Below, piece by piece: positions 48,073 through 58,900 of a DNA stretch of 64,000 nucleotides (the first letter of the stretch is position 1; each line of letters opens with the position of its first letter). Location of the stretch: positions 22,683,877 through 22,747,876 of the forward strand of contig OY292280.1 in assembly GCA_958496175.1 (NCBI GenBank), read 5' to 3'. The stretch comes from Sisyra terminalis (lineage: Eukaryota > Arthropoda > Insecta > Neuroptera > Sisyridae). The notes under the pieces were generated by a model that was given only the letters and a program-made list of their open reading frames with translations, was not told the DNA's origin and made no database searches. A program made the translations under genes and the position numbers.

Positions 48073-48333
48073 ATGAAAAAAAATGTGACAACTGAGGATA
48101 GTTCACATATCGTGAGCAGATTAAATCACAATAAAACTTTGCAAGAGAAATCCAGAATGCGGCTGGGAATTTTCAGCATACATACGGCCCAAAGATTAAA
48201 CCAGGATTATTTTCGAACCAAACCCATCTTCAACATGCTTCGTCATCGAGCAGCACAACAAGCCTACATTAATGAACATCAACCAGCAGAAACTAAACCG
48301 AAACCAGCAACTGTAAACAACGAACTGCATTGA
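48073..48333 (+). CDS. 86-codon frame, hypothetical, unit F
   Basis: Protein identical to the other copies even though this unit is otherwise the most divergent full one. AATAAA lies 157 bp after the stop. Confidence 0.3.
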   Translation: MKKNVTTEDSSHIVSRLNHNKTLQEKSRMRLGIFSIHTAQRLNQDYFRTKPIFNMLRHRAAQQAYINEHQPAETKPKPATVNNELH

Positions 48334-49076
48334 TAGCAATCATAATCCTGATCACCAACTAAAGTTCCAGTCCTGGCCATTGTACTGCATCGACATCATT
48401 GTATAATCGATTCAACCGAGAAACAAGTTGCGTTGACTAAAGAGTAAATTGTAAAGACAAAATGTATTGTTGTAAACTTTTATAGCTTAAATAAAGAAAA
48501 ATTTCAAATTACTTACTGTTATTTAACTTAAACCTTCCTGAATATACATTATTATGTGAATTTATCCATAAGTTAATTATTATTGTATCAAATTGTAATG
48601 TAAATAATGAACTGTGTAAACAATAATTAATTAAGACCAAGACAACATACTGTAAAAAAATGTTCATACCTTCATTATTAGAATTTATTAACTGATTTCA
48701 AAAATGAAAATGTTTAAATTTTTCCCTAAATAAAAAATCCTTTTTGAAGAAAGCCTTTAGATCCTAATTTCGCAGCAATATTGGTATCAGCGCAAAAATT
48801 GGACTATTAATTATTTTCTGAAAAAGACCTTTTAAAGGTAAGTGCTTGGAACTTTGAAAAATAACACTGAGCGTTCAATACATTATCATGTCTCCAATTT
48901 GAGCGGTTTTGGCACGAAGAATAATTAACAGGAGAACGAACAAGATAGGCAATTTGTTAGTTCATGTGTCCTCAAAAATCCAGACATGGATACGTTATTT
49001 TTTCGGTGACTAATAGGGCATTATCGCTAAGAAGCATGACGAACTGAATGTACTGAATTGTTATGTGTTGTTGTGG

Positions 49077-49465
49077 CAATAATATCCGCAAAAATAACCG
49101 CAAATATTACAGCAAAATAACCGCAATAATATCCGCAAATATTACAGCAAAATAATCGCAATAATATCCGCAAAAATAACCGCAATAATATCCGCAAAAA
49201 TAACCGCAAATGTTACCGCAAAAATAACCGCAAAAATAACCGCAATAATATCCGCAATTATATCCGCAAAAATAACCGCAAAATAACCGCAATAATATCC
49301 GCAAAAATAACCGCAAATGTTACCGCAATATAACCGTAATATTATCCGCAAAAATAACCGCAATAATTTCCGCAAAAATAACCGCAAAATAACCGCAAAA
49401 ATATGCGGAAAAATAACCGCAATAATATCCGCAAAAATAACCGCAATAATATGCGGAAAAATAAC
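49077..49465. repeat. 12-bp minisatellite, unit F (389 bp)
   Basis: Shortest array, about three repeats fewer than B, with losses in the middle section. Confidence 0.95.
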
Positions 49466-50212
49466 AATTCAAGCGAAAGAAACCGTCCCTTATATCCTTT
49501 TTTTCCCATTTAAAATTGTCCTTGTTTTAATTTGAAAAGAAAATTGAGGTCGTCCTTTTATCCACAGGATGAAAATTTGTACACATTGTAATTCACTTGA
49601 AGGCCTTAAATCTAATTCCTTTGAGGAAACTAGGCCTTTTATTGAAAAGTCACCCTTTTAACAGGCCTAATTTCGGATGGAAAATTTCACATTAATTTAC
49701 AGCTCCTTAACTTCCCATTTTTAATTCCGGGCAAACTTTTCCGGTAAATTAAAGTTTTTTTCTTTAGCAACGTTAAGAATAATTAACACATTAATATTCA
49801 ACCCAGTTTCTGCGAAGGAAACCAACCCTTATATCTTTTTTTCCCCATTTAAAATTGTCCTCTTTAAAACTTTAAAATGGAATTGTCCTATTACCCACAG
49901 GAAGAAAATTTCTCCTCATTGTAATTCTGTAGAAGGCCTCAAATCTAAATTTGTTGAGAAAACTTGGCCTGATAGTGAAAAACACCCCTTGAAATGGCCT
50001 AATTTCGGATGAAAATTAAGGCACTGTTTTACATCTCCTTAACTTCCCGTTTTTAATTCCGGGGAAACTACTCCTTAAAAATGAAGTAGTTTTCATTAAC
50101 ATCGTTAAGGATGATTCAAATCAATTGCAGCGAAAGAAACTATCCCTTATATCCTGTTGTTCCTTTTGAAAATTGTCCTTTTTGAAACTTTAATATGGAA
50201 TTTGAATTTGAA
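49466..50212 (+). repeat. Decayed satellite-family monomers inside unit F
   Basis: 747 bp. Has 'attgtcctttttgaaac' where units A-E have 'attgttctttttgaaac', the state seen in the E1 loop monomers. Confidence 0.75.
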
Positions 50213-50409
50213 ATTAGCTGTCAAATCACTACAGCTACCTGACAGCAAAACGCTGTACTATTTTGTTATGATTTTATCTTGGATAAAACTTATCCTTTGA
50301 ATTATCCTATAAAACTTACGTTCCCATTGTGACGTAATGATAGGTGGGCGTGTCATCCGCAATAGTTCAGCGTTTTCGTGTCAGACAGCGTCGTCGTTTG
50401 ACAGCTAAT
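50213..50409. repeat. Imperfect hairpin with enlarged loop, unit F (197 bp)
   Basis: Arms as in the other units. The loop is 17 bp longer because 'tatcctttgaattatcc' and following bases replace 'tttcctagac'. TGACGTAA and GGTGGGCGTG are kept. Confidence 0.7.
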
Positions 50410-51131
50410 TAGTGCACATTAATTTAAAGTAAATACAAAAGAAAAACGATCGAAACATGAATATATTGTGTTAATTTGCATCAGTATGTTTCACTTTATT
50501 ACAAATATTTTAAATTTTGAATTATTTAAGATCAGAAACATAACCATAAACATTTACTTTCCGTTCTATGCTAGTACCGATTGATAAAAAAGTTACTAGA
50601 ACTATACTAGAATCAATGGATACAATCCTAAATTACAGTGTAGAGTGAACGGTTACTGATTTGTTTGTGTTTATAAAGTTAAAAAAACTCCAGATCTTTC
50701 GACGATATTATCGTGAATTGTTAAAAATATATTTCTTCAATCGATTCTCAATATGCGAATTGTGAAGGTGAGATAAAATTGTTTTGAATTCCATTGATGA
50801 GTGACAATGACAATAGCTTGTTTATTTGGAGGTTATCTAGTTAAAATCTAATATAAGGGGCGAATTTTGACAGATCGATGTAATTTAAAAGTCAATAATA
50901 TTACAAAATTTATTGATTTATTTTTCCAAATAGTACATTATATAGAAAACAACAGTGCAAAATTAATTAACATAAGTAAATCACGGTTTTTTTTTAAAAA
51001 ACATTTCAAACAACATACTAATAAGTTTAGTCAAAAACCCTTACAATACAAAAGAACATGCTTGCAACGAAAGATTTTTTTAAATGTTCTTATATTAATG
51101 TTTTATTTTTAACTTTCGTACTTTATTTCAG

Positions 51132-51287
51132 TGTTTATAATCAAAGATGAAGTTCAATTGCTTTTGGCGAATCCTGCTGCGACCACAATCAGGGATTTGG
51201 ATTCATCGAACAACCAATGCAGTGGCGTTGAGATTATTACAGAAGAATTGTGGCAGAAGAGGATTTCTTTTCATATTCATAGCTAAG
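51132..51287 (+). other. Exon-like block, unit F
   Basis: Acceptor, donor and frames as in unit A. Confidence 0.35.
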
Positions 51288-51800
51288 GTCAGTGCATTGA
51301 TTTTTTACAATTATACTAGACCAATACCGCTCATATATTCAATATTTTTAATTCTATTTTCATTGTACCTACATAATTTTAACTGCTTCTGCTCTTTACT
51401 CAATGATAATGTATTGAATGGTTATTTATATTACTGCCCATGTCCAAAACTTCGGCTCGATAGTAGCTGAAATGAAGTTTGATTTATGTTGACAAATTTT
51501 TATGAACAATTTAGCGAAAAATTGTATCATTACGGATTTAGAAAAATAAGTAAAAAAAAAAATAGATCCGGTAGGTCGCTATTGAGTTGAAATGACCATG
51601 TAATGCAAAGAACAATAAAAGTGAACATAATATAGTGAAAATAGGGTACAGGTTGGTGCCTTTTAGAAATATAAAAATTTAGGGACGGACGTTTCATTTT
51701 CTATTTTGCATTTTACTTAATTTGTTTGGTAACAAATCCTATCATTATGAAAAATTAACAGCAAAAGAGAAAACTATGCAATGCAAGCATTGAATTAACA

Positions 51801-53262
51801 AAAAAATTGTGAGAAATGAAATAGAAAATGGAACGTTGCCTAACTTTAACGTTTCTAAAAGTGTCCTCTTCCGAAAATTGTGTTATGCAATTACTATCTA
51901 CTTATATAAACAAAGGATCAAGAAAATGAAAAAGAGAACCTTTGTTGATGCTCATAAACATTTAGTGGATTCAGTGTGTGGACAACAGCGTGTGTAAAAG
52001 CGAAAAAAACAGAATACATAGTTTATGAAAAATAATGTTTAGAAATCGGGCAAGATGCTAAATATTGATCCTCAATCAATATTAATTGCCTGAAGGACGA
52101 GGAATAGATTGAAATGATGAGTAGCATATTGCATGTAACTTAACGGAGAGTTATATTAAAAGAAGAATTTGAGTACCAAGAGGAGTATGAAGACACCGAA
52201 AGCATTGAGAAAGAGAAATCCGTACGGTGATTGCTCTCACTGAAACTTTTGAAGGGTTATGAAAAAAAATGTGACAACTGAGGATAGTTCACATATCGTG
52301 AGCAGATTAAATCACAATAAAACTTTGCAAGAGAAATCCAGAATGCGGCTGGGAATTTTCAGCATACATACGGCCCAAAGATTAAACCAGGATTATTTTC
52401 GAACCAAACCCATCTTCAACATGCTTCGTCATCGAGCAGCACAACAAGCCTACATTAATGAACATCAACCAGCAGAAACTAAACCGAAACCAGCAACTGT
52501 AAACAACGAACTGCATTGATAGCAATCATAATCCTGATCACCAACTAAAGTTCCAGTCCTGGCCATTGTACTGCATCGACATCATTGTATAATCGATTCA
52601 ACCGAGAAACAAGTTGCGTTGACTAAAGAGTAAATTGTAAAGACAAAATGTATTGTTGTAAACTTTTATAGCTTAAATAAAGAAAAATTTCAAATTACTT
52701 ACTGTTATTTAACTTAAACCTTCCTGAATATACATTATTATGTGAATTTATCCATAAGTTAATTATTATTGTATCAAATTGTAATGTAAATAATGAACTG
52801 TGTAAACAATAATTAATTAAGACCAAGACAACATACTGTAAAAAAATGTTCATACCTTCATTATTAGAATTTATTAACTGATTTCAAAAATGAAAATGTT
52901 TAAATTTTTCCCTAAATAAAAAATCCTTTTTGAAGAAAGCCTTTAGATCGTAATTTCGCATTAATATTGGTGTCAGCGTAAAAATTGGACTATTAATTAT
53001 TTTCTGAAAAAGACCTTTTAAAGGTAAGTGCTTGGAACTTTGAAAAATAACACTAAGCGTTCAATACATTATCATGTCTCCAATTTGAGCGGTTTGGGAA
53101 CGAAGAATAATTAACAGGAGAACGAACGAGATAGGCAATTTGTTAGTTCTTGTGTCCTCAAAAATCCAGATATGGATACGTTATTTTTTCGGCCATTATG
53201 AGGTGATTATCGCTAAGAAGCATGACGAACTTAATGTACTGAAATTTTATTGGTTGTTTCCT
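51801..53262 (+). repeat. 4.2-kb macrosatellite partial unit G (~1.46 kb)
   Basis: Starts like the other units, then diverges progressively from ~52950 ('gcattaatattggtgtcagcg' differences, 'ccattatgaggtgattatcg'). It ends just where the 12-bp minisatellite would begin. AATAAA is at 52676-52681. Confidence 0.9.
52259..52519 (+). CDS. 86-codon frame, hypothetical, unit G
   Basis: Protein identical to the other copies, although the unit is cut off ~740 bp downstream and has no hairpin or exon-like block after it. Confidence 0.3.
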   Translation: MKKNVTTEDSSHIVSRLNHNKTLQEKSRMRLGIFSIHTAQRLNQDYFRTKPIFNMLRHRAAQQAYINEHQPAETKPKPATVNNELH

Positions 53263-53457
53263 TTTTTGTGATTGTAATTTAAACTGAAGCTAAAGATGTG
53301 AAAATGTTATTTTCATGTTCTTCATATACTTTAATTCCTCTAATATTAACATAATATTCATTAACTTTAATATTCATTATATAAAATTCTACTTATGTAT
53401 ATATGTAAAACAATATTTCTATGAATCTATTAATCTCTTGTGAATTATATGAAAATG

Positions 53458-53463
53458 TTTATT
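53458..53463 (-). terminator. Possible poly(A) signal for the minus-strand exon
   Basis: TTTATT on the plus strand reads AATAAA on the minus strand, ~100 bp after the TGA of 53560-53784. In such AT-rich DNA a chance match is quite possible. Confidence 0.3.
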
Positions 53464-53559
53464 GCCCTTGTATTCATACTTGTATACTATTGACATTGGA
53501 GTCCTTTGCACTGTGCCCTTATTTTGAGACGACTTTGCAATACAGCGTTCGTTCTTCTG

Positions 53560-53784
53560 TCATTTATACTTCTTTGGTTTTGGTAAAATAACAGTGTTGT
53601 TAGCGTCATACGACAACTTCATAAGATAACTGGGATTTATTTTTGAACTTATGTCGCACATGGTTTTGAGCAAAACCGCATGCGTTTTCCAAAATGTTGT
53701 TTTCCTGAAACCATGACCACAAATGAATTCTCTCATTTGGTGATTGAGGGCTTGTTCTTGTCGAATTGTATTACCATTCGTCAT
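53560..53784 (-). CDS. Hypothetical protein, 74 aa, possible last exon
   Basis: The frame from ATG (MTNGNTIRQEQALNHQMREF) to TGA after ILPKPKKYK is higher in GC and more even in amino-acid use than anything around it. Just upstream on the minus strand is a strong acceptor, CTTCCTTCTAG, with AG at 53800-53799. The exon would start at 53798 in phase 1, and the ATG at 53784 lies 14 bp inside it. The sequence is basic, with Cys-Gly-His (ICGHGFRKTTFWKTH) in the middle. No signal peptide or transmembrane segment is visible and I do not recognise a family. I could not place an upstream exon. The alternative upstream ATG at 53856 would read through the likely intron. This may be the end of a real gene, or a fragment stranded between arrays. 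Confidence 0.4.
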   Translation of the reverse strand: MTNGNTIRQEQALNHQMREFICGHGFRKTTFWKTHAVLLKTMCDISSKINPSYLMKLSYDANNTVILPKPKKYK

Positions 53785-55950
53785 GTTCAAATTGTATACT
53801 AGAAGGAAGTGATGAATATTAATAATTAGTTTTAATTGAAGGTAGAAATCAAACATTACTTTATGAAATAAAGAAATACAAAAGTAAATAGGAAAATAGA
53901 GGAATGCGTAAGATACATAGAAAATTATTGAAATTGTTAATTAAAGTAATATTTTTTTAAAATAAGGAAATATAACAAATTGAAGATTATACCATTGTTT
54001 AGTAGGATTTTAGGATATTACTTTTATACATTTTAGGCTTAGTGATAAACTTTATTGTTTGTGTATTTATAAGAGTTTTTAACCCATGATAATTTCGATT
54101 GCCGAATATTATAAATTTTTTAAAGTGATGAAATTTTTTGAGAATAACAATGACTGCAGTTTTAATGAAGTATATTCTAACTAACATTGCCGAAATCGTA
54201 GAAAATATTCCTTTCAATTCGTCAACGAAAAACGATGTGTGAGATTAAGCGCGGTGGAAAATTGATCATAAATTCAAGAATAAAGCCCATTTTGTATGAG
54301 CCTGAAGTTAGCAGACTCGACTATTAAGATTTTAAACGGTCTTCAACATAAGAATTTTCTTTTTGGAATTAAAAAAAATAACTTTTGTATATTTTTTCAT
54401 TTCCGCAACCATTATTATTTTAGGAAGATCAAAAAATTAATAGGTTACAGGTACCTATTTTGTATAAAGACAAAAAATACTTTCTTCTTTCAATTTTCAA
54501 ATCTAGACAAACTTTGTTTAAATTTTGTTGTTATTCATTTGTTGTTAAAATTTGAATTTACACAACACCTGATGATTAAAATTTGAAAAAAAATAACATT
54601 AAAAAATAACTTGTGTGTACTTTTCCGTGTTTTCAACGAGCCCTTTCTTGTTTTTAGTATAGTAAAAAATAATGATCTTAAGTTACAAATAAAGCATCGA
54701 TATTACTGAGGCACCCTTTTCTAAAATTGGTAAAATAGGTAATTTTTATGGTTCATACCTACGTTCATATAAATTTATTGGAAAGATTGGTCCTTTGCAT
54801 CGATAAGAAGTGGAAAGTAGGAAATTTGTAAATACAAACAGTATAATATTGCTGAAATGGATTTCATGGGAAAAAAAGGAAATTTTCTATTTTCGTATTT
54901 TTTTTTGCGAACTAACAAAATACCCGAAAAAAAAAGTGGAAAAATACAAATGTGTAATTTGTTTAGTTAAAGTTTTGTTACCGCTAAACATCTCTGAAAA
55001 TTGTAATCGTAAGGGACGCCTAACTTAAGATTTTGACAAAGTAATAAAAAAAATAGTTCGTGTGGATTTTAGAATAGTGAAGGAGAAAAAACAAAATTTT
55101 GTATTTTGAAAAAAAATCTATAACGTATAAAGTAATAATTTAGAAGAAATGCTTGGTTTTGTGAAGCAAATTATTGTTTATTACGGTAAAATAATAATAC
55201 TTAAAGAAATAAAAGAGAATCAATATAAAAGAATGAAATCTTTGTGGAATTGGAAAAATACAGGAGTAAATTTATAAATATAATTTGTTTAACGGTGAAA
55301 AATTTTGTACAAAGATAATAGTCGAGTTTGGTAAGTTAATCCCATATATTTCAGTAAGAAACATGGCATTTGTTATAAAAATATTATTTTAGAAATTATA
55401 TGCAATAATTTAAAGTTGATATAAATATTGTATTAGCCCAAATGTAACGCGGTTCGGAAATTTTAATAAAGATATTTGAAAAAAACACATGTGTAGTTAA
55501 TAGACAGTAAAAGTGAAAGCATAAAGAAAGGTAAAAATGACGATATTTAGGCGAATGTAAAAATAAATAAGTAGGATAATTTGAAGAAAAATGAAATGTT
55601 CTGGTTAAATATTCGGAAAAATATATAAGTTGAATAAAAATTAAAGCATAGAAGGTAAGACTTGGAACCGAAAATAGTTTATTATGATTTGAATTGAATG
55701 GTTCAATATTGAAGATAAGAATGTCCTTGTAAATATTACATTGCTTAAAGCGGGAATTAGCGTGAGTCCGTTCGGTTTTTGAACGAAAGAAATAGAAATA
55801 ATCGTATAATGTGGGAAACGTATGTGTAATATACGGGCTAATATAGTATATATATTTTAAAATATTGTGTGATATATGGAAACAAAAATTGCAAGCAAAT
55901 GAGACTTATGTAATAGAAATGTTTGTTAAATAAGTAAAGAAGGTTTTTTT

Positions 55951-58900
55951 GAGAGCCCTCGGCGAATTTTGTGATAGAATTAGGAGAGCCCTCGGCGAAT
56001 TTAGTGAGGATTTTTTTGAGAGCCCTCGGCGAATTTTGTGATAGAATTAGGAGAGCCCTCGGCGAATTTAGTGAGGATTTTTTTGAGAGCCCTCGGCGAA
56101 TTTTGTGATAGAATTAGGAGAGCCCTCGGCGAATTTAGTGAGGATTTTTTTGAGAGCCCTCGGCGAATTTTGTGATAGAATTAGGAGAGCCCTCGGCGAA
56201 TTTAGTGAGGATTTTTTTGAGAGCCCTCGGCGAATTTTGTGATAGAATTAGGAGAGCCCTCGGCGAATTTAGTGAGGATTTTTTTGAGAGCCCTCGGCGA
56301 ATTTTGTGATAGAATTAGGAGAGCCCTCGGCGAATTTAGTGAGGATTTTTTTGAGAGCCCTCGGCGAATTTTGTGATAGAATTAGGAGAGCCCTCGGCGA
56401 ATTTAGTGAGGATTTTTTTGAGAGCCCTCGGCGAATTTTGTGATAGAATTAGGAGAGCCCTCGGCGAATTTAGTGAGGATTTTTTTGAGAGCCCTCGGCG
56501 AATTTTGTGATAGAATTAGGAGAGCCCTCGGCGAATTTAGTGAGGATTTTTTTGAGAGCCCTCGGCGAATTTTGTGATAGAATTAGGAGAGCCCTCGGCG
56601 AATTTAGTGAGGATTTTTTTGAGAGCCCTCGGCGAATTTTGTGATAGAATTAGGAGAGCCCTCGGCGAATTTAGTGAGGATTTTTTTGAGAGCCCTCGGC
56701 GAATTTTGTGATAGAATTAGGAGAGCCCTCGGCGAATTTAGTGAGGATTTTTTTGAGAGCCCTCGGCGAATTTTGTGATAGAATTAGGAGAGCCCTCGGC
56801 GAATTTAGTGAGGATTTTTTTGAGAGCCCTCGGCGAATTTTGTGATAGAATTAGGAGAGCCCTCGGCGAATTTAGTGAGGATTTTTTTGAGAGCCCTCGG
56901 CGAATTTTGTGATAGAATTAGGAGAGCCCTCGGCGAATTTAGTGAGGATTTTTTTGAGAGCCCTCGGCGAATTTTGTGATAGAATTAGGAGAGCCCTCGG
57001 CGAATTTAGTGAGGATTTTTTTGAGAGCCCTCGGCGAATTTTGTGATAGAATTAGGAGAGCCCTCGGCGAATTTAGTGAGGATTTTTTTGAGAGCCCTCG
57101 GCGAATTTTGTGATAGAATTAGGAGAGCCCTCGGCGAATTTAGTGAGGATTTTTTTGAGAGCCCTCGGCGAATTTTGTGATAGAATTAGGAGAGCCCTCG
57201 GCGAATTTAGTGAGGATTTTTTTGAGAGCCCTCGGCGAATTTTGTGATAGAATTAGGAGAGCCCTCGGCGAATTTAGTGAGGATTTTTTTGAGAGCCCTC
57301 GGCGAATTTTGTGATAGAATTAGGAGAGCCCTCGGCGAATTTAGTGAGGATTTTTTTGAGAGCCCTCGGCGAATTTTGTGATAGAATTAGGAGAGCCCTC
57401 GGCGAATTTAGTGAGGATTTTTTTGAGAGCCCTCGGCGAATTTTGTGATAGAATTAGGAGAGCCCTCGGCGAATTTAGTGAGGATTTTTTTGAGAGCCCT
57501 CGGCGAATTTTGTGATAGAATTAGGAGAGCCCTCGGCGAATTTAGTGAGGATTTTTTTGAGAGCCCTCGGCGAATTTTGTGATAGAATTAGGAGAGCCCT
57601 CGGCGAATTTAGTGAGGATTTTTTTGAGAGCCCTCGGCGAATTTTGTGATAGAATTAGGAGAGCCCTCGGCGAATTTAGTGAGGATTTTTTTGAGAGCCC
57701 TCGGCGAATTTTGTGATAGAATTAGGAGAGCCCTCGGCGAATTTAGTGAGGATTTTTTTGAGAGCCCTCGGCGAATTTTGTGATAGAATTAGGAGAGCCC
57801 TCGGCGAATTTAGTGAGGATTTTTTTGAGAGCCCTCGGCGAATTTTGTGATAGAATTAGGAGAGCCCTCGGCGAATTTAGTGAGGATTTTTTTGAGAGCC
57901 CTCGGCGAATTTTGTGATAGAATTAGGAGAGCCCTCGGCGAATTTAGTGAGGATTTTTTTGAGAGCCCTCGGCGAATTTTGTGATAGAATTAGGAGAGCC
58001 CTCGGCGAATTTAGTGAGGATTTTTTTGAGAGCCCTCGGCGAATTTTGTGATAGAATTAGGAGAGCCCTCGGCGAATTTAGTGAGGATTTTTTTGAGAGC
58101 CCTCGGCGAATTTTGTGATAGAATTAGGAGAGCCCTCGGCGAATTTAGTGAGGATTTTTTTGAGAGCCCTCGGCGAATTTTGTGATAGAATTAGGAGAGC
58201 CCTCGGCGAATTTAGTGAGGATTTTTTTGAGAGCCCTCGGCGAATTTTGTGATAGAATTAGGAGAGCCCTCGGCGAATTTAGTGAGGATTTTTTTGAGAG
58301 CCCTCGGCGAATTTTGTGATAGAATTAGGAGAGCCCTCGGCGAATTTAGTGAGGATTTTTTTGAGAGCCCTCGGCGAATTTTGTGATAGAATTAGGAGAG
58401 CCCTCGGCGAATTTAGTGAGGATTTTTTTGAGAGCCCTCGGCGAATTTTGTGATAGAATTAGGAGAGCCCTCGGCGAATTTAGTGAGGATTTTTTTGAGA
58501 GCCCTCGGCGAATTTTGTGATAGAATTAGGAGAGCCCTCGGCGAATTTAGTGAGGATTTTTTTGAGAGCCCTCGGCGAATTTTGTGATAGAATTAGGAGA
58601 GCCCTCGGCGAATTTAGTGAGGATTTTTTTGAGAGCCCTCGGCGAATTTTGTGATAGAATTAGGAGAGCCCTCGGCGAATTTAGTGAGGATTTTTTTGAG
58701 AGCCCTCGGCGAATTTTGTGATAGAATTAGGAGAGCCCTCGGCGAATTTAGTGAGGATTTTTTTGAGAGCCCTCGGCGAATTTTGTGATAGAATTAGGAG
58801 AGCCCTCGGCGAATTTAGTGAGGATTTTTTTGAGAGCCCTCGGCGAATTTTGTGATAGAATTAGGAGAGCCCTCGGCGAATTTAGTGAGGATTTTTTTGA

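Larger units (their letters stand above)
47615..51800 (+). repeat. 4.2-kb macrosatellite unit F (4186 bp)
   Basis: The most divergent full unit: the minisatellite is ~36 bp shorter, there is a 17-bp insertion in the hairpin loop, and 'gaccaagacaacatactg' near 48635 is shared with G only. AATAAA is at 48490-48495. Confidence 0.95.
53263..55950. other. Single-copy AT-rich region between the two tandem arrays
   Basis: I see no tandem or inverted repeat here shared with the rest of the window. One coding-like exon lies at 53560-53784 (minus). The other open frames are A/T-rich Phe/Lys/Ile runs without coding character. From ~54800 to the 67-bp array the plus strand is rich in A and G and poor in C. 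Confidence 0.7.

Noticed and set aside
54296..55028. 96- and 72-codon plus-strand frames in the single-copy region
   Set aside because: They have ATG starts but consist of Phe/Lys/Asn/Ile runs expected by chance at this base composition. No splice or poly(A) context stands out.
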